Part shown: in pieces, positions 22,905 to 34,359 of the stretch
How positions within the stretch are numbered: the first letter of the stretch is position 1
How the letters are laid out: every line of letters begins with the position of its first letter
Origin: Nageia nagi
Taxonomy: Eukaryota; Pinophyta
Reading direction: 5' to 3'
Assembly (NCBI GenBank): GCA_050084985.1
Contig: JBITNC010000001.1
Span: 31,620,001 to 31,684,000 of the forward strand
DNA length: 64,000 nucleotides
Program-made: the position numbers and the translations under genes
The notes under the pieces: generated by a model
What the model was told of the DNA's origin: nothing
The model's database searches: none
Seen by the model: the letters and a program-made list of their open reading frames with translations, nothing else

Positions 22905-23870
22905 TTGCAAAAAGATCTTACATTTCCACAAGAGGAGTTGAGACACATCGATATTGGCACTTCGAATGATGAGAGATTGCTACAAATTAGAGCAACTTTA
23001 ACTCTTTCACATCAAGAAAGGTACAATAATAGATTTATTGAGCATTCTAAGAATTTTTCTTGGTTTTATGATGATATACCAGGGTTAGACCCCTCATTGA
23101 TTATGCATAATCTACCATTGAAAGAGGGTGCTAAGCTAATCAAACAAAAACCCAAGAAAATGCACCCTTTTAAGGCCATATTAGTCAAAAAGGAGATAGA
23201 GAAATAATTGAATGTTGGGTTCATTAGGCCTATTTACTATTCTGATTGGATGGCTAATGTTGTTCCTATTTCCAAACAAACTAGCGAAATATTGGTATGT
23301 AAAGATTTTTGAGATATTAATAATACTTGTCCAAAAGATGATTTTCCATTACCAAATATTGATATAATTATTTATAATATAGTTAGTCATGATACATTAT
23401 CATTCATGGATGTATTTTTTAGATATAACCAAATTTTGATTAACCCTGCTAATCAACATAAAACAACTTTTACTACCCCTTGGGGCAATTTTTGTTAGAT
23501 AGTTATGCCTTTTGGACTTAAAAATGCAAGAGTTACATATCAAAGGTAAATGGTCACAATGTTTCATAAGCACATTCATAAAACTATGGAGGTATATGTT
23601 GATGATATTTTAGTCAAAACTAAGGAAGGACAAGATCATCTACAAATGCTTGACGAGGTGTTTACCATTTTGCAAAGGTACAAACTAAAACTTAAACCTC
23701 AAAAGTGTGCATTTGGAGTTACTTTTGACAAACTATTAGGATTCATGGTGTATAATAGAGGAATAGAATTACACCCTAAAAATATCAAAGCCATTATTAG
23801 TATGCCTCCACCTAGAAGTTTGAAACAATTAAGGAGAATACAAGGTAATAAATTCAATTAGAAGGTTCAT
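22905..23870 (+). pseudogene. Element F reverse transcriptase relic
   Basis: The domain is almost complete. The lead-in FSWFYDDIPGLDPSLIMHNL is followed by AILVKKEIEK, then CPKDDFPLPNID, FMDVFFRYNQI and TTPWGNFC. The catalytic YVDD is intact at 23,595-23,606. LKPQKCAFGV and MPPPRSLKQLRRIQG close it near 23,840. In SFMDVFFRYNQI the Asp is kept. Only a few stops interrupt it, among them one just after VKKEIEK and others at expected Trp/Gln codons. It would have copied element RNA into cDNA. Confidence 0.88.
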
Positions 23871-24400
23871 TTCCCAACTTGGAGATAAATGTAGGCCATT
23901 CACTCATTTTCTCAAAAAGGAGGTCAAATTTGTATGGGATGAAAATTATCAAAAATCAATTGAAGATATAAAATAATATTTACTTAATCCTCCCATCCTA
24001 GTCCCCATGGATTTTTTAAAACCTGCTTACTTATATATCTCAGCTACATTATATGCACTAGGAACGATGCTTTGTCAAAAAGATATAGAAAATAAGGAAA
24101 GAGTCATCTATTATCTTAGTAAAACATTGATTGATTATGAGACTAGATACACCCCTATGAAAAAGATTTGCTATGCATTATTTTCACTTCTAAGAAATTA
24201 AGGCATTATCTATTGTATTGTACTACATTTGTTGTTAGTTCTATTAACCCATTAAAATATCTTATGGCTAAGCAACATTTATCAGGTAGAGTTGCAAAAT
24301 GGCTAATGTTGTTATAGGAGATTGATATACATGTAAAATAAAAATTAGTCAAAGGTCAAGCACTTGTATATTTGATAGCTAATTTCCCTCAATATAGAGA
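23871..24400 (+). pseudogene. Element F first RNase H domain relic
   Basis: After the RT thumb, FLKKEVKFVWDENYQKSIEDIK leads to a 64-codon open stretch at 24,007-24,201 (ISATLYALGTMLCQ, then VIYYLSKTLIDYETRYTPMKK). The Asp usual after the -LYISA- start is not evident. A frameshift follows at about 24,195, with SINPLKYLMAKQHLSGRVAKW beyond it. This is the ordinary gypsy RNase H, which removes the RNA template. Confidence 0.8.
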
Positions 24401-24519
24401 GAGTCATCCATGAAGAATTTATAGATAATTTTTAGGAAGAACCAAGTTTCTCATGACATGAAGACTTTCTATAAGGACATCAATGGTGTGACTTTGATGA
24501 GATCTTGATCCTTGATGAG

Positions 24520-24850
24520 TATATATGTCTCAAGGAGGATGATCCTATTGTCTGGACCTTATATTTTGATGGTTCAAAATGTTCTCATGGATTAGGTATT
24601 ATTTTGGTGTCTCCTACAAATTAGGTAATCCCTATGTCATACAAACTTGCTTTTAATTGTAAAAATAATATGGCTAAATATGAGGCACTAATTTTAGGGT
24701 TAAAAACTACTATAGTTCTAAAAATTAAGAATATATAAATATATGGGGATTCCCAACTTGTGTTCAATCAAGTACAAGATTTGTTTAACACTAAGGATGA
24801 AAAATTAAAACCCTATATACTTGTAGTGACTGATTTGTTGGATTAATTTT
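24520..24850 (+). pseudogene. Element F second (plant-type) RNase H domain relic
   Basis: WTLYFDGSKCSHGLGIILVSP at about 24,553-24,615 holds the first catalytic Asp of an RNase H fold, followed by NMAKYEALILGLK with the Glu and YGDSQLVFNQVQ with a second Asp. This is a separate RNase H-like domain between the gypsy RNase H and integrase, as described for Tat-lineage elements. Stops at a few codons inactivate it. Confidence 0.8.
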
Positions 24851-25026
24851 ACAAATATACTATTCAAAATATTCCAATAACTAATAATAGGTATGTGAAT
24901 GAAATGGAAAGTGCAACCACACTGGTGCCAATTGAAATCAAAGATGAAGAAACCATCCCTACAATCTATAAGTTAAGCTCTCCTTCGTATATAGATCATA
25001 TGATTGATATTTAGGCTTATCTTATT

Positions 25027-26304
25027 ATGAAAGAAAATGATTTTAAAAATTTTTATTTTCATATATATGATTATTTGAAAAATAAAATGATTTCTAACAA
25101 TTTTGATAGAAATGTAAGAGTGAGATTCAAAAGAACTACAATAATATATGTGATCATTGGAGAAGTCCTATATGTGAGGTCATTCAATGGTGCATTATTG
25201 AGATGTTTAATGCAAGATGAGATAGCTACTACATTAGAACAACCTCATTATGGTTTATGTGGTGGTAACTTCCATGAAAAAGCACTAAAAACCAAAATTT
25301 TAAGGATAGGATACTATTGGCTCACTATGGAGGAAGATTGTAAGGCTCATGTAAAAATGTGTTTGCAATGCCAAAAATTTGCAAATTTTGAAAAGCAACC
25401 TACCCAAGAATTACATTCTATTATTTTTCCATGTCCATTTTCTACTTGGGGCATATATTTGATTGGTATGATTAATCCTCATTCTAGGGAAGGACACAAA
25501 TTTGTCATTACACCTACAGAATTCACCACCAAGTGGGTGGAAGCTATCCCAATGAAATCAATCATTCAAATTAAAATCATTGCATTCCTCACTAAAAATA
25601 TCATCATGAGCTTTAGTGTACCACAAATGTTGATAGTGGGAAATGGCCCAAATTTCAAAGGTAAAGACATGAAGGCATTTTGCAAAACTTTTCATATTAT
25701 ACAAACCTTTTCTTCCATCTATTACCCTCAAGGTAATGGTCAATCTGAAGCCACAAACAAGATAATTAAGAGCATACTTGCCAAAACATGGGATAAATAT
25801 AAGAAAGATTGGCATGAGCAATTACCATATGCATTATGGGCATATAGAAAAAGTAATAGCCACTAGGAAACACCATTCTCATTAGTATATGGATATAAGG
25901 CCATTGTTCCACTTAAACTAGAATTCCCCTCCCTTAGAATTTCCTTACAAGGTGACATATCTAATGAAGATGCAAGAAAAGTAAGATTGCAATAGTTGGA
26001 ATCATTTGATGAGAAGAGTATCAAAGCTATTTAACATCAAAAAGTATACCATGCAAAACTTAAGAGAGCATTTGGGAAGAAAATCAGAGAAAAGGAATTC
26101 AAGGTAGGAGATCTAGTGTTGAAGGAAAACATTAAAAAAATAGTAGCAAATGAGAAAATAAAAGGTAAGTTTGAGCCCAATTGGTTGTGCCCATATGTTA
26201 TAATTGATGTAATAGGATCAAGTGCATATATACTATTACCTATAGATGGAAAAGAAGAACCAAATACATTCAATGCCATCCATCTTAAATGTTCTTATGC
26301 TTAG
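25027..26304 (+). pseudogene. Element F integrase relic with lost catalytic residues
   Basis: A 279-codon open frame (25,027-25,866) carries the H-H-C-C finger (HYGLCGGNFHEKA...CLQCQ) and the core. The first catalytic Asp is Tyr in GIYLIG (codon at 25,456) and the second is Gly in IVGNGPNFK (25,639); the Glu in GQSEATNK (25,747) remains. The Asp-to-Glu spacing of 35 residues is normal. After a stop at 25,865 the C-terminal part continues to 26,304, with KFEPNWLCPYVI and SSAYILLP. The length of the open frame is notable beside the missense loss of two of three catalytic residues. Confidence 0.9.
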
Positions 26305-26447
26305 AAATGTTATCATCATGCCCCAAAAACATGAAATTCATGAGTAAGGGCATGCAAATTTTATTTTTTAGAAAAATGAAAAACCTCCCATGGTGCTAGC
26401 AGTGCACATTGCAAGCAAGCTTCCAATGGCATACATAAAAAAAGAAG

Positions 26448-26448
<1 letters not shown>

Positions 26449-26478
<30 letters not shown>

Positions 26479-26483
26479 TATAT
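26449..26483. repeat. (AT)n microsatellite in element F tail
   Basis: Two adjoining AT runs separated by one phase shift. Confidence 0.9.
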
Positions 26484-26829
26484 GATTGATGATAAAAAAA
26501 AGTGCAAAACAAAGGAACATGAGAAGTATTATCTCCCCTTCTAGACTTCACTATGCATTCTATGCTACATTTCTTGAAGCTCTTAACAACTTTGCTCCTC
26601 CATGTGTTGAATGGTGATGTGGTGGATTTGGGCTATTGCATGATTCACACATGTGAAAATATGCCACCCCTTACCCCCTTTATTAGCATCAACTAGGGGC
26701 AATTTCATATTCAACTGAAAGTATGATGAATAAGTAGATAATGACCAATATAAGGCAACATAATTTTATTTTTCCAAAATTCAAAGAATCCTACACTATC
26801 AGCACCATAGAGGATAGTTTTCACAATAC

Positions 26830-27390
26830 CAATGATGTGAAAAAAGCATAATATCTTCAAATAATAGACATAAAATGTATGATTATCAATGGTCAACAAC
26901 ATAACTAGTAAAAGTTCACTCACTTAAAATATAAACTGATGATACAACCATGAGCAAGTTTTTGACATTGAATCATCACCGATAGATGATACAAATCACT
27001 ATGTATCCATATGGTTTTTGCTTTGAACCAATACAAATCATAATGTGTTTGGATTTTAAACATAAAATGTATGAATGTCGATGGCCAATGACATGACTAG
27101 TGAGAGTTCACTCACTTAAAAGATAAATCGACAATACAACCATGAGCAAGTTGTTGACATTAACTCATCATCAATGGATGATAAAAATTACTATATGGTT
27201 TTTACTTTGATCCAAATCAAAGTATAATATCTTTGGATCATATACATAAAATATATGAATATCGATGGCCAATGACATGACTAGTGAGAGTTCACTCAAT
27301 CAAAAGACAAATACATGATGCAACTATTAGTAGATTCTAACATTGATTTATTATCAATGGATGATGCAACTCATTATGCATCCACCATAT
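26830..27390 (+). repeat. Tandem repeat of 182-192 bp, three units, in element F tail
   Basis: The word ACATAAAATGTATGA followed by TCGATGGCC or its variants recurs at 26,868, 27,060 and 27,242. Each unit also has AGAGTTCACTCA-like and GGATGAT blocks. Tandem arrays in the 3' untranslated part are known in large Tat/Ogre-type elements. Confidence 0.8.
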
Positions 27391-27920
27391 TTTTATGAAA
27401 GACATTTTATTTTAAGTTTCTACATCCTCAAGAATAGAAGAAAATACATATAATTACACACTATTAGTGGTGTGCATATTATTCTCTAAGCCATTAGTGG
27501 TATCCATTTCATCACCATTGTAATTCAATCAAAGAAAATCCTTTTTGTTTCAAGGCATGGGCATAAGTTCAAATCATTCTTGACTATTATAAATGACAAA
27601 ATAGCTATATTCATGATTGAAATAATACAAGGGGAAAATACAAATCTTCCATTTCCAACATTGGATATGGGATCACATAGCTACTTGATAGCATAGTAAT
27701 CTCTATCATATATATAACATCATTCTTGGAGAGAGATTATTCATTAGAGTTTGCCTTAGTTGCACCATTTAAGGACCTTTCTTGGGTCACCTAAGTCAAA
27801 AGGGGGAAACAAGGGGACCCTCATCATCATCAACAACAACAAGGGACAATATAACAAAGAGTTCAAAGTTTTCAAAAAATAATTTCTACACTTATTCTTT
27901 GGAAATGTAATTTAGGCAAA

Positions 27921-28545
27921 TTTAGATGCCTAAAAATGAATTATTGTTTATTAAATAATTCATTTTAGAGCCTTAATGATGTATTATGTAAATATGGGTG
28001 AAATAATAATACCCTAATTCATAATAAAGCTATGTCATATGTTTATTGGACCCTTGTTGTATGTGCAAGGGGTCAAAGAGATCAAAGTCATGTAAACTTG
28101 TGTCATATATAAAGGCATGAATTGATGACCTTAAACTTTATAGGAAAATAAATATGAGGGGGACACTAGAGAGATTCTAGCACATGATACATCACTCTAT
28201 TATGTGCACATATTATTTGTAAGTTACATTCTTATGTTTTCTATCTCATGATTATTTCATTCACTCATTGTTATATTCTTTATTATGTCTGTTATATTGC
28301 TTATCTTAATCTATCAATAGCATGCCAAATATAAGATGCCAACAACATGCAATTAAATGAATATATTCTTATCTTTTATGTATGTTTCTCTTAACAGAAT
28401 GAATATGCGATATGATTAAAAACAAGTATTTTTCTATTATGCATTATTACCATATTTCAGATATATGCATCAAGAAGAAATAAGTAGACCAATAGTGCAT
28501 TAATTAATCCCAATAAACAATTATATTTATTATTTTAGGACTAAA
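27921..28545 (+). repeat. Element F 3' LTR
   Basis: It aligns with 19,511-20,131 throughout, starting TTTAGATGCC (TG decayed to TT) and ending CTAAA. It is followed at once by the ATATG target duplication. Confidence 0.92.
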
Positions 28546-28739
28546 ATATGTATTTGTAAGTAATCAAATTAATGTAATACTTAACTTTTTGGAGTTTCTC
28601 CTTCACCATGGAAAATTAGAAAAAAAATTGAATGATATGAAGGTAGCAGGGATATTTCTAATACAATATCTACTTACATGATGAGAATAATTGAAAATAA
28701 AGGATTACTTGTCTATCATCGTAATTAAGAGTTGGAAAT

Positions 28740-29110
28740 TATTTTCAAGTTGTGAAGGACTCTCCCTAGATTCGTTATTAGAGTTGTGAAGAGCCTTTGA
28801 ATAGTGAAGGTCTATAGACATTGAAGACATGCCATATATGGAAGATTCATGTACTATTTGATAAAACATTCTATCGAAGTGCAGTCTCATGGAGTGAAAT
28901 GATTTCAAGATATGCATACAAAATGAGTGTGCTATGTAGAGTGCAATGTGTAATAGTATTTGTTGAAGAGCAAAATGTGTAGTGAGTTTTGTAACATAAG
29001 CATAAAGCAAAGATTATTCTTAGACTTATAGAAGCTTATTTGGTAGTATAAATACATTCCAATGGACTATCATGATTGCAGATATTTATGGACAAACATT
29101 CTCATAATTA
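28740..29110 (+). pseudogene. Possible PPR-protein gene fragment
   Basis: Plus-strand frames show VSWSEMISRYAYK (Trp codon at 28,890), preceded by LFDKTFYRSA, and FQWTIMIADIYGQ (Trp at 29,063) in another frame. The pattern S/N-W-x-x-M-I-x-x-Y is a hallmark of plant PLS-type pentatricopeptide repeats, which bind organellar RNA. The two hits lie 173 bases apart in different frames, implying indels. Stops are frequent. A minus-strand open frame of 101 codons across the same bases matches nothing and is treated as a shadow. A retrocopy or captured fragment is possible. Confidence 0.4.
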
Positions 29111-31690
29111 TATATGTTGACTCTAGAAAATACAATAATATACAAGGTAGATAATTGTTTTACTATTGTTTGACCGATTGCCTTTGTAAATGTAGTATTG
29201 GAACACAATTTTATAGAATTTAATGACTACAAAATTCATAAAAATATGATAAATGTTCTATAGATTTTTGATCATAACATTGAATACTTGTAAAGTGTTT
29301 GCTAGAGAAATGTAACAACAGAGTTTTCAAGTTTGTAGTAAATGCAAATCTTAGGATTCATTCTTGTTAAATAGTTTGGGGTTTTAAGAATTTATAAAAC
29401 TATTTTAGGAAGTTGTTAACTACCCAAATTTGTTTCCATAATTGTATCAACTTCCTTATACTATAAAAGCAATCATGTACTTTTAGCAAATACAAATTTT
29501 TTTATTGAAAATTGTATTTGAAATCATATATGATAATTTTTTGTTATTCTTTGCATATAGATTTTTGTATTCTAAAATTATGTTTTCTATGAAATTTACT
29601 TAGAAACTTAAAGCTTAATAAATTAGCTCATTTCATTCCATGAATCATTCATCTTATGATCTCTCACATCAAATTGGAGATTATACTATTTTATGGATAT
29701 ATTGAGTTTGTTTTTAATCAACAAAGGCTACTTGATTAAGATTGAGTTTCTTGCATAACCTGTAAAATATTTTAGTTTTAGAAAATGCAAAATTAGTAGT
29801 TAGTTCTCCTTTGTTTCAGTTTGATCTTCATGTTTTATTTTTTTTCTTTATTTTTGTTATTTATTTTCTTTCTTCAAAAATTAATTTTCATTTTATTTAC
29901 TACATTTTAGATTCTTTGACTAATCATGTGTGACAATGAATTTTAGTAAGAAAAAGAGTAATGTTGTAGAATAAAAAACAACACTAGCATCCTTAAACAT
30001 TAATGGTTACATTAGTACTTTTTGAATTAATCCAAGTCTATCCTTCATTTTGTAAATTTCCACATAAACCTTGGGATAAAGTCCTTTCAAGAGGAGGTAA
30101 GTAATGAGACCTCACTTAGATGTTGATTTCCTCTCCCACTTTATCTTTTCAAAATAAAAATGTTTAAGAGGAAAGAATTAACCATCAATACCATTCACAT
30201 CAAGAGAGGTAACAAAACAAAAGTAGATTAGATTATAGGGCATCATAATTTAAGCCAAGATAAAGTTTCATGCATCCTAAGGTGTTATTGGACTTGAGAA
30301 TAAATTACATAGTACAAAATTATCCATTTTAGAATGATTTCTATTTACAACCATCTATAGGACCCTTGACCATATGTGTGACCTTCCTATGATATAGATA
30401 GTGAAATCCATCCAAATAAAAGGTAAAGATGGTGGTATTACTGATTATAAAAATTGATTTTAATCAATTTATAATAATAATTATAATAAATTAAATAATA
30501 TTGCTAAAATTGTCAACAATGCTACTCAAATGACCTAATGCTCCTATGATATGAACCTAGGAGGATGATTTCCTATCTTTAAAATTTGGACACACTTTAT
30601 GAACCAAATTAGGTCTTTTGTATGGCAATTCACTTAATCCTTTTAAAAATGGTACCAAAGTCAAAGTTGTTCATTATAAGTTCATATCAAAATGCTAAAA
30701 CTAAACTATAATGTAATGAATATGGAATATAGTATTACAATGATGGCTCAAATTTAGACTTCATAGGTGGTGATGAGAATCACTAATTATATAATGTATT
30801 AATTTCTCTATCAAGTTCTAGATATGATTGAACCACATCCTTAATACCTTTTATAGATGAAGTATACACCATGGGATAATCCTTATTTCTTAACACTCCT
30901 TGAAAATGTCTTGAAAAAAAATAGAAATGAGTGAATTGCACTTTATCCATCAAACATACCTCAAATATAATAATAAATATATTAATTAAATTAGATACCT
31001 AAATTATGATTGAAAAAAAGAATAGGTATTAATAATTTCCCCCCTTTTGAAATGGTTCTAAAGGAATCAAAAGAGAATCTAAAGGAAAAATAAAAGCAAA
31101 AAGCAATACTTCCCTAAAACCTCTTCATGACGGTATTTTGGGGCTCCTCATTTTCAAAATATCCAATGCCCTACATCTTATTTGAATTGGTTATTGACAT
31201 ATAGATACTATATAATTTAAATAAGTAAGGTAAAAATATTCTTTAACCACTTGCATCATATAAGAAATACTAAATGGAAGAAATCATAGAAAAAATCGTA
31301 GAGAATATAAACCAAATACTATACATAAAAATAACATTCTTAATGAAATCATAAAAATATAGATAATTATGTATCAAAAAAATCAAAGTAAAATTGATTT
31401 ATCATTTCTAATGTTATGAAATAACATTATGTTAGAACTACCAAATGTAAGGAAATATGGTAGATGATAGAAAAGAGATAAACAGCTACATATATTCTCA
31501 TTAGCTCAAGATAAAATAAACATAATACAACTTTGTAAGAATTCCAATAAAAAATAGCATCGTAAAATATATATTTCCTCTATCACTATTAAACATAATT
31601 ATATTTATAGTTTAGTGAATAAAACCTTATATTATTCTTAAATACCAAGTTATAATACCTTTTTAACTTATTGGCATATTTTATTGAAGA
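29111..31690. other. AT-rich intergenic DNA, nothing recognised
   Basis: No frame above chance length, no paired terminal repeats and no known motif seen on either strand. Confidence 0.55.
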
Positions 31691-31691
31691 A

Positions 31692-32070
31692 AATGCTAAA
31701 ACTGGGCACTTAAATATCCCAAGTACCAAACAAGAGCTACTAAATATCTCAACAAACTCCTAATATTGAGAGTGATAGAACTGGGTACTTGATACCCCAT
31801 GTACTAAACATGATAAATAAGAAATACTTTTACACACTCCTAATGCTGAAAGTATTGGACTTAGGTACTTAATTACATTAAATAACAAACATGATAATTG
31901 CTAAATATCTCAACACATTCCAAATATTAGGAGTGATAGAAACAAGTACTTAATTAACCCAAGTACCAAATGAGAATTGTTAAACATCTTGATATACTCC
32001 CAATACTAAAAGTGCTAGAACTTGGTACTCAATTTCTTTGAGTACCAAATAGATTCTACCAAGTAAGGAC
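31692..32070. repeat. Tandem repeat, 80-bp period, nearly 5 units
   Basis: The core AGTGATAGAACTGGGTACTT or close variants begins at 31,692, 31,771, 31,851, 31,932 and 32,011. Spacings are 79, 80, 81 and 79. Each unit also has a second motif, AGTACCAAA, before a CTCCTAATA-type block. Units are diverged. Confidence 0.85.
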
Positions 32071-34342
32071 TTATCAAACTACATAAGTTCTAAATTTTAA
32101 TAAAACATATGAAAGCTAAATTTTTTTCTAAGCCCTTTTTGACTTTTTTGAGCTTCACATTTTTCAACCCCATGCATCGATGCACAAGAGTTAAAATTTT
32201 TAATTATAAATTCTTAACATCAATATTACATAACAACACTAAGAACTTAAATTTGTTGAAATTTCATCAAATAAACCCTTAAGATCCATTTTCACTTTCA
32301 CATTGATCACACTTGCCAAAATATTTAAAAATTTCTTATTACTTCTATAATGTGAACTTATTTTTCTCACTCTAAAGTTGAATATGAAAAATTTTCAAAT
32401 ATTTTGTGCAACATGCTAATTTGAGGTGTGCAAAAATACACATGCCCATGTATTAATGCACCAATATTTGTTAGCATGAAAAATTTAATCGTTGCAAATA
32501 TTCCATATTATCATCATAATAACATCCCCAAGGGGATAATGTGATGGCTAAATGCTTTGATTTTCCTCTAGGAAGTCTCAAGTTTGAATCACTTTGATTG
32601 ATGCAACAAAATCATAGTGATGTTCTAGCTCAACTACAATTTGGCTACAATCAAACTATTTGCCCACAATTTCCATGTTGATGGAAGAGAATTTAAAAGT
32701 TTACTCTATTGAAAATTCATGAGGGGGTTCCTAGAATATTTTGCCTCACAATCATGCCCAAAAAACTCATCATAATAACTACTATATAACTTAAAATAAA
32801 ACTTCGACTACTTCTACCTTCAAAATTGCATACCATATTGAAATGTGTATCAGTTAAAACTACCAAAATAACATAAGGCATTTCATTTTAACAAACTAGC
32901 TTGCAAGGTTATAGTGTAAGAAGGAAAATAATAAAGAAAGTTTCTTGTGTGATAAGATTTAGCCAATGTTTTTAGTATTATGTTTACCATGCCTCAATGC
33001 ATTATTGCTAGAATATGATATAATGCCCAACTCATATTTTCTATAAAATAAGGGTATTAATTAAGTTTCCTAACCATTTCTATTTCCCATTTTTATTTTT
33101 CTAAAATATCATGGAACATCTAAATTACAAAAAAATTATCCCAACCTCCCTTCAAAATTTAAAATTTATACTCCACTCTTTGTATGATATTTTTCTATTT
33201 TGTTTTTACATTTAATATAAAAAATCACTATAAAATTTAACTCATATTTGTGTGTGAGAAATGTTTTCTTTCAATATTAAATAATGATGGTTGCTAATGT
33301 CACAACCCACTTCACTAGAATATAGTTATGATATATTTTTGACTATATGTTTGATAGATACTCTAATGTGGATGTATTTTATTTATAAATAATACTTATA
33401 TTTTGATGGATTTGTTCTCTCTTATGTTAGAATATTATTTAACTTATCATTTTGATTATTGCATTGGTACTATTAATGAATAGTGGATATTTTTGCAAGG
33501 TACATGAAGAAGGGAGTTTTAGTATAAAATTTGAAACTTTTCTCTTCAAGGAAGTTGAGGTTATTGAAAGCACCATTACTACATGTAATTACATGAATGA
33601 TTGGTATTATGATCATATAAGAGTATTGTTGACACTTAAAAGTGGTCCCATTAACATAGTACCACTTAGGTGCAACTTTACACACACATTTAATCATATT
33701 TTAGTCATATTTTACCTTATTACCATATATTTCTTAGGCTATGTTCTTATTTTTTATGTTAGGTACACCAGAATGGCTTCAACTAGTATTCAAGGGATCA
33801 AATGGTGAATCAAACCTAATATAAATTTAAGTATCTTTAAGCTAGAGAAAGCATGTCAATATTACATCTCGATGGCTAATACCATACATTTGGGTGTTTC
33901 TAAATATTTCATTTTGAGATTGGAATCTTGTTATCACTTGAGCAAATATCTATTATCCACTTCCATGGTCATATGCTCAGCTTGACTTATTGTCATCTCT
34001 ATTGTCATTGATCCTTGTTGATGAACCTCATTCTTTAAGAGCATTCACACCCATGTTGACTTTCATAATCATACTAATCTCTCAAAGATATGTGCTTGAA
34101 CTAGTGTTTCTTCTATAGTTGGCCTTGGGGTTCACACAAAAAGGTCACCAACCATAAAAAATGTCATTCATCATATTCTCAAATTTGACATAGGTAAGGA
34201 TACAGATGTATTTATCTTTCACTCGATTCCTTTCTTTTTAGTGCATTTAGCTTGTTTTACATCTTGACATCAATACAATTTTATTATTCTATTACTGCAC
34301 TATTATATTCCCTTATTCTCTTTATGAATGGGCTAACTTTGT
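32071..34342. other. AT-rich intergenic DNA
   Basis: The only longer open frame (33,452-33,808, plus, 118 codons) has no recognised motif and a Phe/Ile/Tyr-rich hydrophobic end typical of chance frames in AT-rich DNA. Nothing else recognised. Confidence 0.5.
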
Positions 34343-34355
34343 ACTAATAAAAAAA
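34343..34355 (+). repeat. Poly(A) run, possible retroposon 3' end
   Basis: TTTGTACTAAT followed by about ten A residues looks like the end of a plus-strand LINE or other retroposed transcript. No body with recognisable coding sequence was found to its left. Confidence 0.3.
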
Positions 34356-34359
34356 AAAG

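Larger units (their letters stand above)
26305..27920 (+). other. Element F 3' noncoding tail
   Basis: Between integrase and the 3' LTR lie an (AT)n run, a three-unit tandem repeat, and a purine-rich AAAAGGGGGAAACAAGGGGA at 27,799-27,818 that is a possible polypurine tract, although it sits about 100 bases before the LTR. A CAT/CAA triplet run follows it. No ORF is credible here. Confidence 0.65.
19511..28545 (+). mobile_element. Element F: Tat-like Ty3/gypsy retrotransposon, full-length but inactive
   Basis: Two direct LTRs (19,511-20,131 and 27,921-28,545) bound about 7.8 kb of internal DNA, and the 5-bp duplication ATATG flanks both ends (19,506-19,510 and 28,546-28,550). The order is PBS, gag, protease, RT, RNase H, a second RNase H-like domain, integrase and a repeat-bearing 3' tail. 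A second RNase H before integrase is known from the plant Tat lineage, which supports that assignment. The LTRs differ at roughly one base in eight over their first 260 bases, so the insertion is old. All coding parts carry stops. Confidence 0.92.

Noticed and set aside
26449-26483. AT runs as replication origin or promoter elements
   Set aside because: Simple microsatellites with no associated motifs.
27799-27818. Definite polypurine tract of element F
   Set aside because: Purine-rich but about 100 bases from the 3' LTR start, so only listed as possible.
28705-29010. Minus-strand open frame of 101 codons
   Set aside because: No recognisable motif; the plus strand over the same bases shows PPR-like blocks, so this is probably a shadow.
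31692-32070. CRISPR-like array
   Set aside because: Whole 80-bp units are diverged together; there are no short identical repeats with unique spacers, no cas genes, and the genome type is eukaryotic.
33452-33808. 118-codon plus-strand frame as a gene
   Set aside because: No known motif, hydrophobic chance composition and no flanking gene signals.
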